64,000 bases of DNA from Diplonema papillatum. Its lineage: Eukaryota > Euglenozoa > Diplonemea > Diplonemida > Diplonemidae. The notes below the pieces were generated by a model, which had not been told where the DNA came from, did no database searches, and saw only the letters and a list, made by a program, of their open reading frames with translations. The position numbers and the translations under genes are program-made. Shown here piece after piece: positions 63,855 to 64,000 of this stretch (position 1 is the first letter of the stretch; each line of letters begins with the position of its first letter). The DNA is taken from assembly GCA_030068145.1 (NCBI GenBank), contig JAPJBO010000792.1, forward strand, positions 1 through 64,000. The letters are read 5' to 3'.

Positions 63855-64000
63855 AGGCGGGGAGGGGTGATGCAGGTTTGCGAGCTGGGGGACTGGGCGT
63901 CGGAGGACGTGGTGAGGTTGTACGGGGAGAAGCACACGCGCGATCCGTAGTGCGTAGAGACGGTCCGGTTTTACAACCCGGTGCGACTAGCTCATTGCTA
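63855..64000. other. No feature; window end
   Basis: GC-rich continuation of copy III. The element runs off the window, so its tail cannot be assessed. Confidence 0.4.

Overview
This looks like nuclear DNA of a repeat-rich eukaryote. I see no bacterial operons, ribosome-binding sites or intact host protein-coding gene. What can be recognised is transposable elements, their poly(A)-tailed or inverted-repeat remnants, satellites, and broken pieces of nuclear rRNA. The best taxonomic guess is Euglenozoa (diplonemid-like, or another lineage near kinetoplastids), held with only moderate confidence. Two clues support it. An SSU rRNA 3' fragment near 23.1 kb reads CCATTTGTACACACCGCCC, then GTCGTTG, a spelling I associate with Euglenozoa. 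The tyrosine-recombinase (YR) retroelements have the order Gag-YR-RT/RNase H, as in the VIPER and TATE elements of kinetoplastids. No spliced-leader gene was found to settle the question.

1-38 kb is a graveyard of nested short insertions. It holds SINE-like families (B, with about nine copies or fragments, all on the + strand; K; J; G), 5'-truncated LINE tails, MITE-like elements with terminal inverted repeats (TIRs; one has an 8-bp hAT-type duplication, one a TA duplication), and a roughly 2.2-kb foldback element inserted inside an older repeat that carries telomere-like G-rich arrays. It also holds antisense LSU rRNA pieces (6.8 and 10.7-11.2 kb) and an SSU piece. Many insertions sit in or beside poly-C/poly-G tracts.

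38-45.6 kb carries the better-preserved elements. These are a hAT transposase C-terminus next to a 39-bp tandem repeat, a VIPER-like YR retrotransposon (Gag with a CCCH zinc finger, YR with R..H-R-H-Y, and RT/RNase H), an 88-bp minisatellite, and the 3' half of a dead LINE.

45.6-64 kb is an unusual head-to-tail series of three related YR-type elements. Each begins TAGGTGTTTAATTCAG, and the two complete ones end GGCAATTTAA. In copies I and II the space between the leading module and a degenerate RT/RNase H is filled by a satellite (85-bp units in I; 88-bp units in a 176-bp higher-order repeat in II). An intact pogo-like DD34D transposase gene lies between I and II. A separate internally deleted YR retroelement sits inside the satellite of II. 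Its split direct repeats are complete, and the empty target site can be read from neighbouring satellite units: the crossover is in a shared GAA with no target-site duplication. Copy III begins at 62,635 and its ORFs appear degenerate.

The proteins encoded here act on DNA and RNA of mobile elements: YR integration, reverse transcription and cut-and-paste transposition. None shows an evident host function.
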